From positions 1,588,001 to 1,652,000 of the forward strand of contig NZ_CP085442.1 in NCBI RefSeq assembly GCF_023824195.1: DNA of 64,000 nt. Reading direction: 5' to 3'. The stretch is from Priestia megaterium (GTDB lineage Bacteria; Bacillota; Bacilli; Bacillales; Bacillaceae_H). Under the pieces are notes generated by a model. The model saw only the letters and a list, made by a program, of their open reading frames with translations. It made no database searches and was not told the origin of the DNA. Below are positions 19,189 through 28,337 of this stretch, piece after piece. The translations under genes and the position numbers were made by a program. How positions within the stretch are numbered: the stretch's first letter is position 1; each line of letters opens with the position of its first letter.

Positions 19189-20610
19189 ATGAGTGAACCG
19201 CAAAAGGAAATGAGTTCATTAAATAAGGTAAGAAAAAAAGAGAGAAAAATAAACGTTTTTGCTTTATTGTTAGGTTTTCTTGTAATTGCTACTATTTTAA
19301 CGTATATCTTGCCAGCTGGAGAATACGCACGTGTGGAAGTAGACGGACGAACAACGGTAGATCCTCAGTCGTTTAAATGGATTGATTCTACGCCAGTTGG
19401 ATTCTTTGATATGGTCAAAGCGATACATACAGGAATGGTAGAAGGAGCCGACATTATCTTTTTTGTATTAATTATTGGCGGTTTCTTTGGTGTACTAAGT
19501 GCTACGGGTACAGTAGATGTATTAATTACAACGATGGCTAAAAAGCTTGCTACCCGAGAGAAGTTATTAATTCCTGTTATGATGCTATTTTTTGCGGTAG
19601 GGGGCTCTTTAATGGGAATGGCGGAAGAAACGCTAGCCTATATTCCTCTTTTAATTCCGCTCGCACTTGCTCTTGGGTTCGACGCATTAACGGGAACTGC
19701 CATTGTTTTAATTGGAGCATCAGCTGGTTTTACTACGGCAGTTATGAATCCGTTTACAGTGGGTGTTGCACAAGGAGTAGCAGAGCTTCCTATGTTTTCT
19801 GGAATGGGCTTTCGCCTTATCTTATTCGTAGTTGTTTACGCTGTTTCAGTATGGTTTGTCTATCGATATGCCATGAAAGTTAAAAAAAGTCCTTCGATTG
19901 GAACATACGGAAAATACAGCATAACTAATGCAAATAAACTTTTAAATTCCGATGCCAAGTTAACTAGAAAGCATAAATGGATTATGGCAGCATTTCTTGT
20001 TAACTATGTAATTCTTGCTTTTGGCGTTATTAAGTATAAATGGTACATTACTGAAATTGCTTCTTTATTTGTGATTTTGACAGTTGTGATTGGGATTATT
20101 GGAAGACTCTCTGTCGAAAATACGGTTAAGCCATTTACAAACGGGGCAGCGGCACTAGTTGGAGGAGCGCTAGTTATTGGAGTTTCCCGTGCGGTTCTTG
20201 TTGTTTTAAATGAAGGTCATATTGTAGATCCCATGCTTCATCAAGTATCTGGAGCCATTCAACATATTCCAGGATATTTAAGTGTCATCGGAATCTATAA
20301 CTTCCAAGCATTGATTCATCTTATCTTAGCATCTGGAACAGGTCATGCGATGCTGACAATGCCTATCATGACGCCGCTTGCAGATTTGCTTGATATTACG
20401 CGACAAACGGCTGTATTATCTTTTTCTTTTGCAGACGGTATCGGAAATATTATCTTCCCGACGGCTGGAACATTGATGGCTGGTTTAGCTATTGCGGGAA
20501 TTTCGTGGACAAAGTGGGCAAAGTGGGTGCTCCCGTTAGTCCTCATTCAATATGTAATTGGTCTAATAGCTGTTGTGATTGCTTATTTTATCAATTATGG
20601 GCCATTTTAA
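19189..20610 (+). CDS. yfcC: YfcC family carrier (C4-dicarboxylate/basic amino acid type)
   Basis: This 473-aa membrane protein has about 12 hydrophobic segments. The N-terminal part ILTYILPAGEYARVEVDGRT is typical of the YfcC/ArcD-like carriers, as are GGSLMGMAEETLAYIPLLIP and NPFTVGVAQGVAELP. I chose the ATG at 19189, seven bases after GGGGAG, over an upstream TTG. It follows a sigma-54 promoter and precedes isoaspartyl dipeptidase. In that setting it most plausibly imports beta-Asp-Arg or a related dipeptide or amino acid released by the secreted cyanophycinases. The substrate is inference. Confidence 0.85.
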   Translation: MSEPQKEMSSLNKVRKKERKINVFALLLGFLVIATILTYILPAGEYARVEVDGRTTVDPQSFKWIDSTPVGFFDMVKAIHTGMVEGADIIFFVLIIGGFFGVLSATGTVDVLITTMAKKLATREKLLIPVMMLFFAVGGSLMGMAEETLAYIPLLIPLALALGFDALTGTAIVLIGASAGFTTAVMNPFTVGVAQGVAELPMFSGMGFRLILFVVVYAVSVWFVYRYAMKVKKSPSIGTYGKYSITNANKLLNSDAKLTRKHKWIMAAFLVNYVILAFGVIKYKWYITEIASLFVILTVVIGIIGRLSVENTVKPFTNGAAALVGGALVIGVSRAVLVVLNEGHIVDPMLHQVSGAIQHIPGYLSVIGIYNFQALIHLILASGTGHAMLTMPIMTPLADLLDITRQTAVLSFSFADGIGNIIFPTAGTLMAGLAIAGISWTKWAKWVLPLVLIQYVIGLIAVVIAYFINYGPF

Positions 20611-20673
20611 AAGTTGGAAGTATATAGAAAAATGTTATTCGTAAGTCGAGCTTACTAGTAGGAGGAATAGAAG

Positions 20674-21846
20674 TTGTTAACCTTAATTAAAAACGCAGAA
20701 GTATATGCACCAGAGTATTTAGGAAAAAAAGACGTATTACTTGCAGATAGCAAAATCATACTGATAGAAGATTGTATTGATCATTTAAATACGTCCATTC
20801 CAATTGATGTTGTAGACGCCGATAATCACATTATAGCTCCTGGCTTTATTGACTCGCACGTTCATATTATTGGCGGAGGAGGAGAAGGAGGATATAAAAC
20901 ACGCACGCCTGAACTCATGTTAACCGATGCAACGACTGCTGGTGTTACAACTATTGTAGGTGTACTTGGAACAGACGGTACAACAAGAAGAATGGAAAAT
21001 CTTCTGGCCAAAGCAAGAGGATTAGAAGAAGAAGGGATTAGCTGCTTCATTCACACAGGTTCCTATCAAATACCAGTAAAAACATTGACCAGCAGCATCG
21101 AAGAAGATCTTATTTTAATTGATAAAACTATTGGAGTAGGTGAAATTGCAATTTCTGACCACCGCTCCTCCGAACCGACATTTGAAGAACTGGTAAAGGT
21201 GGCTTCTGCTGCCCGCAATGGAGGGATTTTATCAGGAAAAGCCGGGATATTAGAAGTTCACGTAGGAGACGGAGAAAGAAAATTATCTTTATTAAATCAA
21301 ATCGCAGATGAAACAGACCTGCCAATTCGTCAGTTTCATCCTACACATATTAATCGAAATGAAGAACTGTTTAAAGAAGGAATTCAATTTGCAAAACGAG
21401 GCGGATATGTAGATTTTACGACCAGCACCATTCCCCATTTTTTAGAAGAAGGCGAAGTTAAGTGCAGCAAAGGGTTACGCATCATGCTTGAAGAAGGAGT
21501 TTCGATCTCGAGTATTACGTTTTCATCCGATGGACAAGCGAGCCTGCCGTTTTTTGATGATAACGGAGACTATAAAGGTCTTCAAGTTGGAAAAGTGTCT
21601 TCTTTATTTCACGAAGTCCGAGATGCAGTACTAGAAGAATCAGTACCGTTAGAAACAGCTCTTCAAGTCATTACATCTAACCCGGCCAAAGTATTAAAAC
21701 TGTCCAACAAAGGGCATATTCAACCCGGGAAAGATGCAGATTTAGTCCTTTTAGATAAAGAAACGCTAACGATTAAAACGGTTTTTGCTCAAGGTAAGAT
21801 GATGCTAAAAGATGGTGTTCCTCTTGTGAAAGGAATGTTTGAATAA
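20674..21846 (+). CDS. iadA: Isoaspartyl dipeptidase
   Basis: This 390-aa amidohydrolase has the same length as E. coli IadA. Signature parts are PGFIDSHVHIIGGGGEGG (metal-binding His pair), TTAGVTTIVGVLGTDG, EIAISDHRSS, FHPTHINRNEELF and SSDGQASLP with the catalytic Asp. It hydrolyses beta-aspartyl dipeptides; in this operon the expected substrate is beta-Asp-Arg from cyanophycin. The start is TTG at 20674, eight bases after AGGAGG; no ATG is better placed. It lies between the carrier and the secreted depolymerase under a sigma-54 promoter. Confidence 0.93.
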   Translation: MLTLIKNAEVYAPEYLGKKDVLLADSKIILIEDCIDHLNTSIPIDVVDADNHIIAPGFIDSHVHIIGGGGEGGYKTRTPELMLTDATTAGVTTIVGVLGTDGTTRRMENLLAKARGLEEEGISCFIHTGSYQIPVKTLTSSIEEDLILIDKTIGVGEIAISDHRSSEPTFEELVKVASAARNGGILSGKAGILEVHVGDGERKLSLLNQIADETDLPIRQFHPTHINRNEELFKEGIQFAKRGGYVDFTTSTIPHFLEEGEVKCSKGLRIMLEEGVSISSITFSSDGQASLPFFDDNGDYKGLQVGKVSSLFHEVRDAVLEESVPLETALQVITSNPAKVLKLSNKGHIQPGKDADLVLLDKETLTIKTVFAQGKMMLKDGVPLVKGMFE

Positions 21847-21954
21847 CAGATTTTAGACTCTAAGCAGCGAAGCATCATTTAACGAGCGTATCGCGGAAAG
21901 GATACGAGCTAACTAGAAAAAGCTATTAAAATTTGCGTGGAAAGGGGCTTTCGA

Positions 21955-24507
21955 ATGAAAAAGAAACTTGTTTCATGTCTTATCAGCTTTACGTTGCTTT
22001 CTTCTTTAAGTACACCGCTTCTTGCAAAAGCACAAGAAAATACCGGGGACATTAAAGGTAGCCTTGTTATTGCAGGCGGAGGTGTAGGAACATCCAATCA
22101 CGATATATATGAAAAATTTCTCTTGCTTGCTGGGGGAAAAGAAAAAGCCAAAGTAGGGATTATTCCAGCTGCTAGCACAACGCTGCAGTCTTCTGAAAAG
22201 TTTAAGGAAGACCTCGTGAAATACGGAGTAAACTCAGATTCTATTAAAATTCTTCCCGTTTCCAATCACGATTTTTCTGACACACAAAAAGATGAATCAA
22301 CTTGGAAGAATCAAGTGAACGACAAGAAGTTATCCCGTACGATTAAAGGACTAACGGCAGTTTGGTTTGTTGGAGGAGACCAAACAAAAATTGTGGATTC
22401 CCTTCGTCAAAATAATGGAAACGATTCTGAAGCGTTAAAAGCTATCTGGGATATATATCGTAAGGGAGCAGTTATCGGAGGTACAAGTGCAGGAGCTGCA
22501 ATTATGAGTGACGTCATGATTACAGGAGGAGACAGTCTAGGAGCTTTAAAAGAAAGTATAGGAAGCAAGGAAAATAAACATGTAAACGAAAACCAACACA
22601 ATAAAAAAGAATACGAGCCTCTATCAGTTCAAAAAGGGCTGGGATTTTTCCAACACGGCATAATTGATCAGCATATGGATGAACGAGCACGACTTGGGCG
22701 ACTTGCAGTAGCTGCGTATAATTCTGAACGCGACAAAGAAAAAAACTTTGCATACGGTGTAGACGAAGATACTGCTATGGTCGTTAACAATAAAGATCAA
22801 AAGGTTGAAGTCGTTGGAAGAAGCGGATTAGCTGTATTAGATATGAGCAAAGCTAAGCTTATATCTAAGCAAAAAGCGCGTTCAGGCTTAGAGAACATAA
22901 AGGTTAGTTACTTATCTCCTGGAGATAAAATTAACTATCATTTAAAATCATTTGAATTTCCAAAAGAGAAAGTAGAAACGAAGGGATTTGAATATTACTC
23001 GTTTAACGCACTACCTGCTACTGGTGTTTTTACGCCATATGGAAGATTAAAGGCTTATTTATCATATTCTTTCGTTGATAATAAATTGATGAAATCTGCC
23101 AACAGCTATGTTTATGACAGTAAAGGGTCTGGGTACGAAATTGCTTTTCAAAAGGACAATGATACAAACGGCTACTGGCGGTATACTGATGGACAAAAAG
23201 ATGACTATTCTATTGTCAATGTAAGAATGGATATTACGCCCAAGACCGTCAAATTCCAACCGGATAAAAAAACTAGTTTAACTTATAAAAAATCTACCTT
23301 TTCTCCATCTGAAAGTCCTGCATACGATTCGATTAAAGGTAATCTCTTAATTGCAGGCGGAGCGCTTGGCAGCAGCAATTCAAGCGTGTATAACAAGTTT
23401 ATTAATCTTGCAGGAGGAAAACAGGCCAAAATAGGAATTGTGCCTGCAGCCAGTACTAAGTTCGACTCTTCTAATCAGTTTAAAGCTGATTTAGTTAAAT
23501 ACGGATTGAAAGCGGAAAATATAGAAATTTTACCTATTTCAAATCACGACTTCAAAGGAACTTCTGAAAATGAGTCGGATTGGAAAACAAATATGAACAG
23601 TGATAAACTAGCGCAAAAAGTTAAAGGGCTAACAGGCATTTGGTTTGTAGGAGGAGATCAAACCTTGATTACGAGCTCGTTGCGTAATGAAAATGGTTCG
23701 GACTCAAAAGTCTTACAAGCCATATGGCATACGTATAAGAACGGGGCAGTACTTGGTGGCACGAGCGCTGGAGCCGCGATTATGAGTAATACTATGCTTG
23801 CTGGCGGAGATAGCTACGGAGCTCTTTCGTACGGGTTTACAGACACATACGATGATATGACTCAGCAAGAAGGCGGGCCTGCTTATTTAGAAAAAGGTCT
23901 TGGCTTTTTTCAATACGGTCTTGTAGATCAGCATTTTGACAACAAAGCAAGACTGGGACGTCTTATTGCAACAGCATATGAAAAAGGAAATAAAAATCAG
24001 CTTGCTTACGGAATTGATGAAGATACTGCCATGGTGGTGAACAATGAAGAAAAACAAATAGAAGTTGTTGGAAGAGGCGGTATTACACTAGTTGATTTAG
24101 CAAAGGTACAGGCAGATGACAAATTTCCGAGTGACTACAAAAATATTCTTATCTCTTGTATTACTCCAGGTGACAAAGTAAATATTACAACAAAAGAAAT
24201 CGTAATAAACCCAGCTAAAACATCTACTAGAAAAAATGAATATTACAGTGAAAAGGTTGGACCAAATACGGGTCTTTTCTCTTCGCATGGTGTATTAAGA
24301 AAATTTTTAGCTTACGATCTTATTGATAATGCTCAGAGCAAAGAAATAAAAAGCTATACGTTTAACCAAAACAAAGGTTTTGAGCTTACCTTCCGAAAAA
24401 GCGCTGAAAGCAATGGGTATTGGGCTTATACCGACGGTCAAAAAGACGATTACTCCATTGTAAAAGTAGCCTTAGATATCAAACCAATAAACGTAGACAT
24501 TAAATAA
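21955..24507 (+). CDS. Secreted two-domain cyanophycinase (peptidase S51)
   Basis: This 850-aa protein has a signal peptide (MKKKLVSCLISFTLLSSLST, cleavage near KAQ) and two complete S51 domains, about 35-430 and 445-850. Both carry the Ser-nucleophile motif GGTSAGAAIMS, the WFVGGDQT block and the histidine motif DQHMDERARLGR / DQHFDNKARLGR. Cyanophycinases cut multi-L-arginyl-poly-aspartate to beta-Asp-Arg dipeptides. Family members are usually single-domain, 270-400 aa, so this is an internal duplication. ATG 21955 follows AAAGGGG by seven bases. It is the last gene of the sigma-54 operon with iadA and the carrier. Confidence 0.9.
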   Translation: MKKKLVSCLISFTLLSSLSTPLLAKAQENTGDIKGSLVIAGGGVGTSNHDIYEKFLLLAGGKEKAKVGIIPAASTTLQSSEKFKEDLVKYGVNSDSIKILPVSNHDFSDTQKDESTWKNQVNDKKLSRTIKGLTAVWFVGGDQTKIVDSLRQNNGNDSEALKAIWDIYRKGAVIGGTSAGAAIMSDVMITGGDSLGALKESIGSKENKHVNENQHNKKEYEPLSVQKGLGFFQHGIIDQHMDERARLGRLAVAAYNSERDKEKNFAYGVDEDTAMVVNNKDQKVEVVGRSGLAVLDMSKAKLISKQKARSGLENIKVSYLSPGDKINYHLKSFEFPKEKVETKGFEYYSFNALPATGVFTPYGRLKAYLSYSFVDNKLMKSANSYVYDSKGSGYEIAFQKDNDTNGYWRYTDGQKDDYSIVNVRMDITPKTVKFQPDKKTSLTYKKSTFSPSESPAYDSIKGNLLIAGGALGSSNSSVYNKFINLAGGKQAKIGIVPAASTKFDSSNQFKADLVKYGLKAENIEILPISNHDFKGTSENESDWKTNMNSDKLAQKVKGLTGIWFVGGDQTLITSSLRNENGSDSKVLQAIWHTYKNGAVLGGTSAGAAIMSNTMLAGGDSYGALSYGFTDTYDDMTQQEGGPAYLEKGLGFFQYGLVDQHFDNKARLGRLIATAYEKGNKNQLAYGIDEDTAMVVNNEEKQIEVVGRGGITLVDLAKVQADDKFPSDYKNILISCITPGDKVNITTKEIVINPAKTSTRKNEYYSEKVGPNTGLFSSHGVLRKFLAYDLIDNAQSKEIKSYTFNQNKGFELTFRKSAESNGYWAYTDGQKDDYSIVKVALDIKPINVDIK

Positions 24508-24541
24508 AAAGAAAGTAATTTAACTAGCACTTTAGCATATC

Positions 24542-24575
24542 GTGCCTCCACCTATTAAAGGGGAGGCGCTTTTTT
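24542..24575 (+). terminator. Terminator of the cyanophycin operon
   Basis: Stem GTGCCTCC / GGAGGCGC (24542-24549, 24562-24569) with one G-U pair, then six T. Confidence 0.8.
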
Positions 24576-24715
24576 CTACTTATTTTTATTTACAATAGGG
24601 ACAAACGTCCGCTAGATGAAATGCACAGCAAAGTATAAAATGATAGGTACAGTATTCCAAAAGCTAATCTCTGAAGGCAAGTCAAGTTAAAGGCCTGTAG
24701 AAAGGTGTCCATACG

Positions 24716-26761
24716 ATGAAAAAGAAATTAGTTTTAATAACAGGAAGCAAGCAAACTAGAATCATTTTACACAATCAATTAAAAGAGTTACTGGGCGATT
24801 ATATTTCCATTGAATGTTTTGCGATTGATGAAGAATTACCCGCAAAAATTGATGGCGATGTTGTCATTTATTCATCAGAGAGTATAAAGCACGAAATGAA
24901 GGACAGATTAGACGTTCAGCATGCACATGAAATTGTAGGAAATAGAACGATTCACCATAAACATATAAATGAATTGCTGCAAATCCCTGCCCATACAAAA
25001 GTATTAATTGTAAACGATGACGATAAAGAAACCTTTAAATTAATAGAATCTCTCTATCAAGTAGGTATTAATCATGTTCAGTTTATTCCTTTTAAAAAAC
25101 AAAAGACCTATTACGAAGGTGTTGAAATTGCTGTTTCTCCAGGTGAGATTCACTTATGCCCGCCATATGTAAAACATGTAATTGATATAGGCGTTAGGCT
25201 TTTTGATATGGCGACCATTTTTGAACTTATAAAATCATTTGGTTTTAATCAGTCTAATCATTCAATTATTTGGGATCGCTATTTACGAAATATTATTGAG
25301 CTGCAAAAAAAACTAATAGAAGCAGAAGGGCAAATGAAAGAACTTCACCTCCATGTAAAGAGTGTTGTAAATGTAGTAGAAGATGGTATTCTTGCCGTGG
25401 ATTTCAATAAAAGAATTACGTTATTTAATAAAAGGTTAGAATCATTGTTTCAGCTATCTTCTTCTGATGTTGTAGATCGTGAAATTCAACATGTCATTTC
25501 TAACGAAGGCCTTGTGGAGTTTATTACATCGTCCGACGAGAAAAGTCAGTACTTTAACGTAAACGGGTACGAAATGGTTATCTATAAGTCTATGATTCAG
25601 GAAAGCAATACTACGGTAGCAACGTTTAAAAGTGTTAATCAAGCTGTTGAAATAGAAGGAAAAGCACAGTCAGAACTTAGAAAAAACGGCTTTTCTGCTA
25701 AGTATGATTATCAAGATATTATCGGAGAACACCCAGCTTTGCTTAAAACGATTGAAATTTCCCGGAAAATGGCGGTTACTGAGTATCCTATTTTAATTCA
25801 AGGAGAAACCGGTACAGGAAAAGAGCTGTTTGCTCAGGCTATCCATAATTATTCCACACGTAAAAATGGACCGTTTCTTGCCGTGAATTGTAGTGCCATG
25901 ACCGATACATTGCTAGAAAGTGAGCTGTTTGGGTACGAAGAAGCCAGCTTTACAGGAGCCCAAAAAGGCGGCAAAAAAGGGCTGTTTGAGAGCGCTGATA
26001 AAGGTACGATCTTTCTGGATGAAATTGGTGATATCAGTCTGCGTTTACAAACTCAGCTTTTAAGAGTGCTTCAAGAAAAAGAAATTAGACGGGTAGGAGG
26101 GACAAGAGTTATTCCGATCAATGTAAGAATAATAGCAGCTACTCACAACAATTTACTACATAAAATGAAAGAAGGGTTGTTTCGAGAAGATTTGTACTAT
26201 CGTTTACATGTATTATCTTTAACGATTCCTCCTTTAAGATATAGAAGAACCGATATTCCTTTACTAATTCATCATTTTATTTCTAAATCAAAAACGTGGA
26301 CGCATATCCATCCAGAAGCGCTGAAGCTGCTTATCGAATATGAATGGTTAGGAAACATAAGAGAATTAAAAGGAGTCATCGAGTATTTGCTTACTGTCTG
26401 CGATGAAAACGAAGTGAAAGCAAAAGACGTAGAGTATAGGCTTAGTAGTCAAAAAGAGGAGCATACTTTACATGAAGTTGAAAATGAATCGGTTGACTTA
26501 ATCGAACTTCAAGAAAATCACGCTCTGTTAGAAACGATAAAACAGTGTAATGATACAGGAAAAGCAGCAAGCAGAAAGTGGATTACACAGCATCTAAAAG
26601 GCTTTACTCTTACAGAACAGCAGGTGAGAAATCGTTTGGATGTACTAGAAGAAAAAGAGTATATTATAAAACGCAGAGGCAGAGCAGGAACGAAAATAAC
26701 AGAAAAAGGACTGCATTATCTATATTATTTAAAAACAAAACAGCACTTAATCAATCCTTAA
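24716..26761 (+). CDS. Sigma-54-dependent transcriptional activator
   Basis: This 681-aa bacterial enhancer-binding protein has four parts. Residues 1-200 are a sensory region resembling PrpR-N/receiver-like folds. A PAS-like segment follows at about 215-320. The AAA+ domain is about 335-575, with Walker A GETGTGKE, the sigma-54 contact loop ASFTGA (canonical GAFTGA), Walker B GTIFLDEIGD and EYEWLGNIRELKG. The C-terminus is a winged helix (RRGRAGTKITEKG) instead of the usual Fis-type HTH. It should activate the sigma-54 promoters at 19051 and 27967. ATG 24716 is about ten bases after AAAGG. The inducer is presumably a cyanophycin-derived dipeptide or amino acid. Confidence 0.93.
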   Translation: MKKKLVLITGSKQTRIILHNQLKELLGDYISIECFAIDEELPAKIDGDVVIYSSESIKHEMKDRLDVQHAHEIVGNRTIHHKHINELLQIPAHTKVLIVNDDDKETFKLIESLYQVGINHVQFIPFKKQKTYYEGVEIAVSPGEIHLCPPYVKHVIDIGVRLFDMATIFELIKSFGFNQSNHSIIWDRYLRNIIELQKKLIEAEGQMKELHLHVKSVVNVVEDGILAVDFNKRITLFNKRLESLFQLSSSDVVDREIQHVISNEGLVEFITSSDEKSQYFNVNGYEMVIYKSMIQESNTTVATFKSVNQAVEIEGKAQSELRKNGFSAKYDYQDIIGEHPALLKTIEISRKMAVTEYPILIQGETGTGKELFAQAIHNYSTRKNGPFLAVNCSAMTDTLLESELFGYEEASFTGAQKGGKKGLFESADKGTIFLDEIGDISLRLQTQLLRVLQEKEIRRVGGTRVIPINVRIIAATHNNLLHKMKEGLFREDLYYRLHVLSLTIPPLRYRRTDIPLLIHHFISKSKTWTHIHPEALKLLIEYEWLGNIRELKGVIEYLLTVCDENEVKAKDVEYRLSSQKEEHTLHEVENESVDLIELQENHALLETIKQCNDTGKAASRKWITQHLKGFTLTEQQVRNRLDVLEEKEYIIKRRGRAGTKITEKGLHYLYYLKTKQHLINP

Positions 26762-26835
26762 TATACGGAAGAAAGGGAAACTTCACTAATCAAGTTTCCC
26801 TTTTCTATAAAATAGTGTCGTCATAGACTTGGCGT

Positions 26836-27912
26836 TTACGGCTGATTTCCTCCGTATACTTTTCCTGTAGAGGAAGTAATGACACCGCCGTTTACGTTTA
26901 AAGTATAAGCTAACCCTCCAGAACCCGTCCAAGTGGAAAGATTAAAAGTGCTGCCATTAAATAGTTTATAGATAGAAATATTATTAAACGTCAGCGGCTG
27001 ACCACTTATACAAGTAGTAGGCGCCTTATTCGTTTTAGCTAGATAAACAGCTGCGTTTGTAGAGCCTGGCTGTGTTACTACTTTAGCTGAACCATCTTTT
27101 TCTACCAGAAGCGCTGACTGTTCATTAACAGCAATTCCTTTGGCGCTTGTTCCAGTTTCTTCTCCGTCTTGGATATTACGTGCAAGAAATGTTAAAAAGC
27201 GTCCCATTCTATCTCGTTGTTCAAAATGAGTGTCTGTTTGAATGTTATTATTATGGGGTGTTTGAATCAAATAATCTGTAAAAGAAATAAGAGAACTATA
27301 GGGATTGTTTAGCGCTGTTTTCGAATCTAAAGTTGTAGAGCCTGCTGAGATAGAGTCATAAATGTGATCACCTTGAATCATGGTGCCAGCACTCGTTCCT
27401 CCAAAAGGAATGCCTTGGTTAATACGATTATTTAAGGCTGTAAGAGCCGGGGATCCTTCTAAGAAATCTACGTAATCAGCTTGATTGCCTCCAGCAAAAA
27501 AGATGCCTTCTGCTTTGTTAATTTTATCAATCAAAGAAGAGTCTGAGCCTGCTCTTATTAAATCATCAACAACAATTGTGCTAACAGAGTTAAGGGGCTT
27601 ACCTATGCTTTTGGCTAGGTCATAGATATATGAATTATAGGCATCAGTACCCGTCGCTCTTATAACCAAGAAATCACCGCCGTTTGCCTTTTGAATCATC
27701 CATTTGAATGCTTCATCTACATCGGTGCTTCCTCCCATATAGACTTGTCCAAAGCTTGTACTAGTCGCTTTGTCTGCAGTACTTCCGACTTGATAAAGCG
27801 TATAAGGTGCAGAAGCAGCAGAAGCTGAAATGGGGAGTAAAAGAGATGTTGCGAGAACAGCACAAGTAATGACCTGCTTTTGAATGCTTTTTTTACGTTT
27901 AGTTTCTTTCAT
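26836..27912 (-). CDS. Secreted cyanophycinase-like S51 peptidase
   Basis: This 358-aa secreted protein has a signal peptide (basic KETKRKK, hydrophobic core, cleavage near SASA-ASA). It has one S51 domain with GGTSAGTMIQG (Ser nucleophile), FFAGGNQADYV and DTHFEQRDRMGR. The last 60 residues are glycine- and serine-rich. The layout fits extracellular CphE-type cyanophycinases. ATG 27912 is eight bases after AAAGGAGG. A sigma-54-like promoter lies 40 bases upstream, so it is likely co-controlled with the operon at 19 kb by the adjacent activator. It is convergent with that activator gene. Confidence 0.85.
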   Translation of the reverse strand: MKETKRKKSIQKQVITCAVLATSLLLPISASAASAPYTLYQVGSTADKATSTSFGQVYMGGSTDVDEAFKWMIQKANGGDFLVIRATGTDAYNSYIYDLAKSIGKPLNSVSTIVVDDLIRAGSDSSLIDKINKAEGIFFAGGNQADYVDFLEGSPALTALNNRINQGIPFGGTSAGTMIQGDHIYDSISAGSTTLDSKTALNNPYSSLISFTDYLIQTPHNNNIQTDTHFEQRDRMGRFLTFLARNIQDGEETGTSAKGIAVNEQSALLVEKDGSAKVVTQPGSTNAAVYLAKTNKAPTTCISGQPLTFNNISIYKLFNGSTFNLSTWTGSGGLAYTLNVNGGVITSSTGKVYGGNQP

Positions 27913-27950
27913 AAAGCGCTCCTCCTTTAATAGGTGTTCATACATGAATA

Positions 27951-27967
27951 TGCAAGTTTTATACCAA
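27951..27967 (-). promoter_or_regulatory. Sigma-54-like promoter (minus strand)
   Basis: The minus strand reads TTGGTATAAAACTTGCA, with GG and GC exactly ten bases apart and TTGCA at -12. The -24 element TGGTAT departs from TGGCAC. Predicted start of transcription is about 27940, in front of the SD of the secreted S51 gene. Confidence 0.65.
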
Positions 27968-28337
27968 CTTATTGAACACCGGCAAAACAGTGAAAGAAGG
28001 ATTTTTTTAAAAGCTCTATGCGTAATATAGGTTATTTATGGGTCATTATTAAGTTTTTTTACACCCGAAAAATGGCGAGAACGACTCTAACTTGGATGTC
28101 TAATAGTGAAAAGAAAATTGTAAAAGGTATATTACAAGATTACATCCCTCATTGAAAAATAACGTTTAAAAACTTAAAATTATAATAGAAAGGAAAAACA
28201 AGGATAAAAAGAAGAGCTGTCCGCAATAGCGCCTTATTTATCAAACAGACCTTCATTCTATCAATATCTTCATCTCTTAAACGTTTTCCACCAGCATTTC
28301 TACGCAGAAAAAATTATACATGAGAGGATCTGTCAAA
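27968..28337. other. Intergenic stretch upstream of MFS gene
   Basis: 370 bases with no supported gene. It is A/T-rich and should hold enhancer sites for the minus sigma-54 promoter and the promoter of the MFS gene; none is clear to me. Confidence 0.35.

Noticed and set aside
21937..21954. Earlier GTG start of the cyanophycinase
   Set aside because: It would add MERGFR before a standard signal peptide and lacks an SD; the ATG at 21955 has AAAGGGG.
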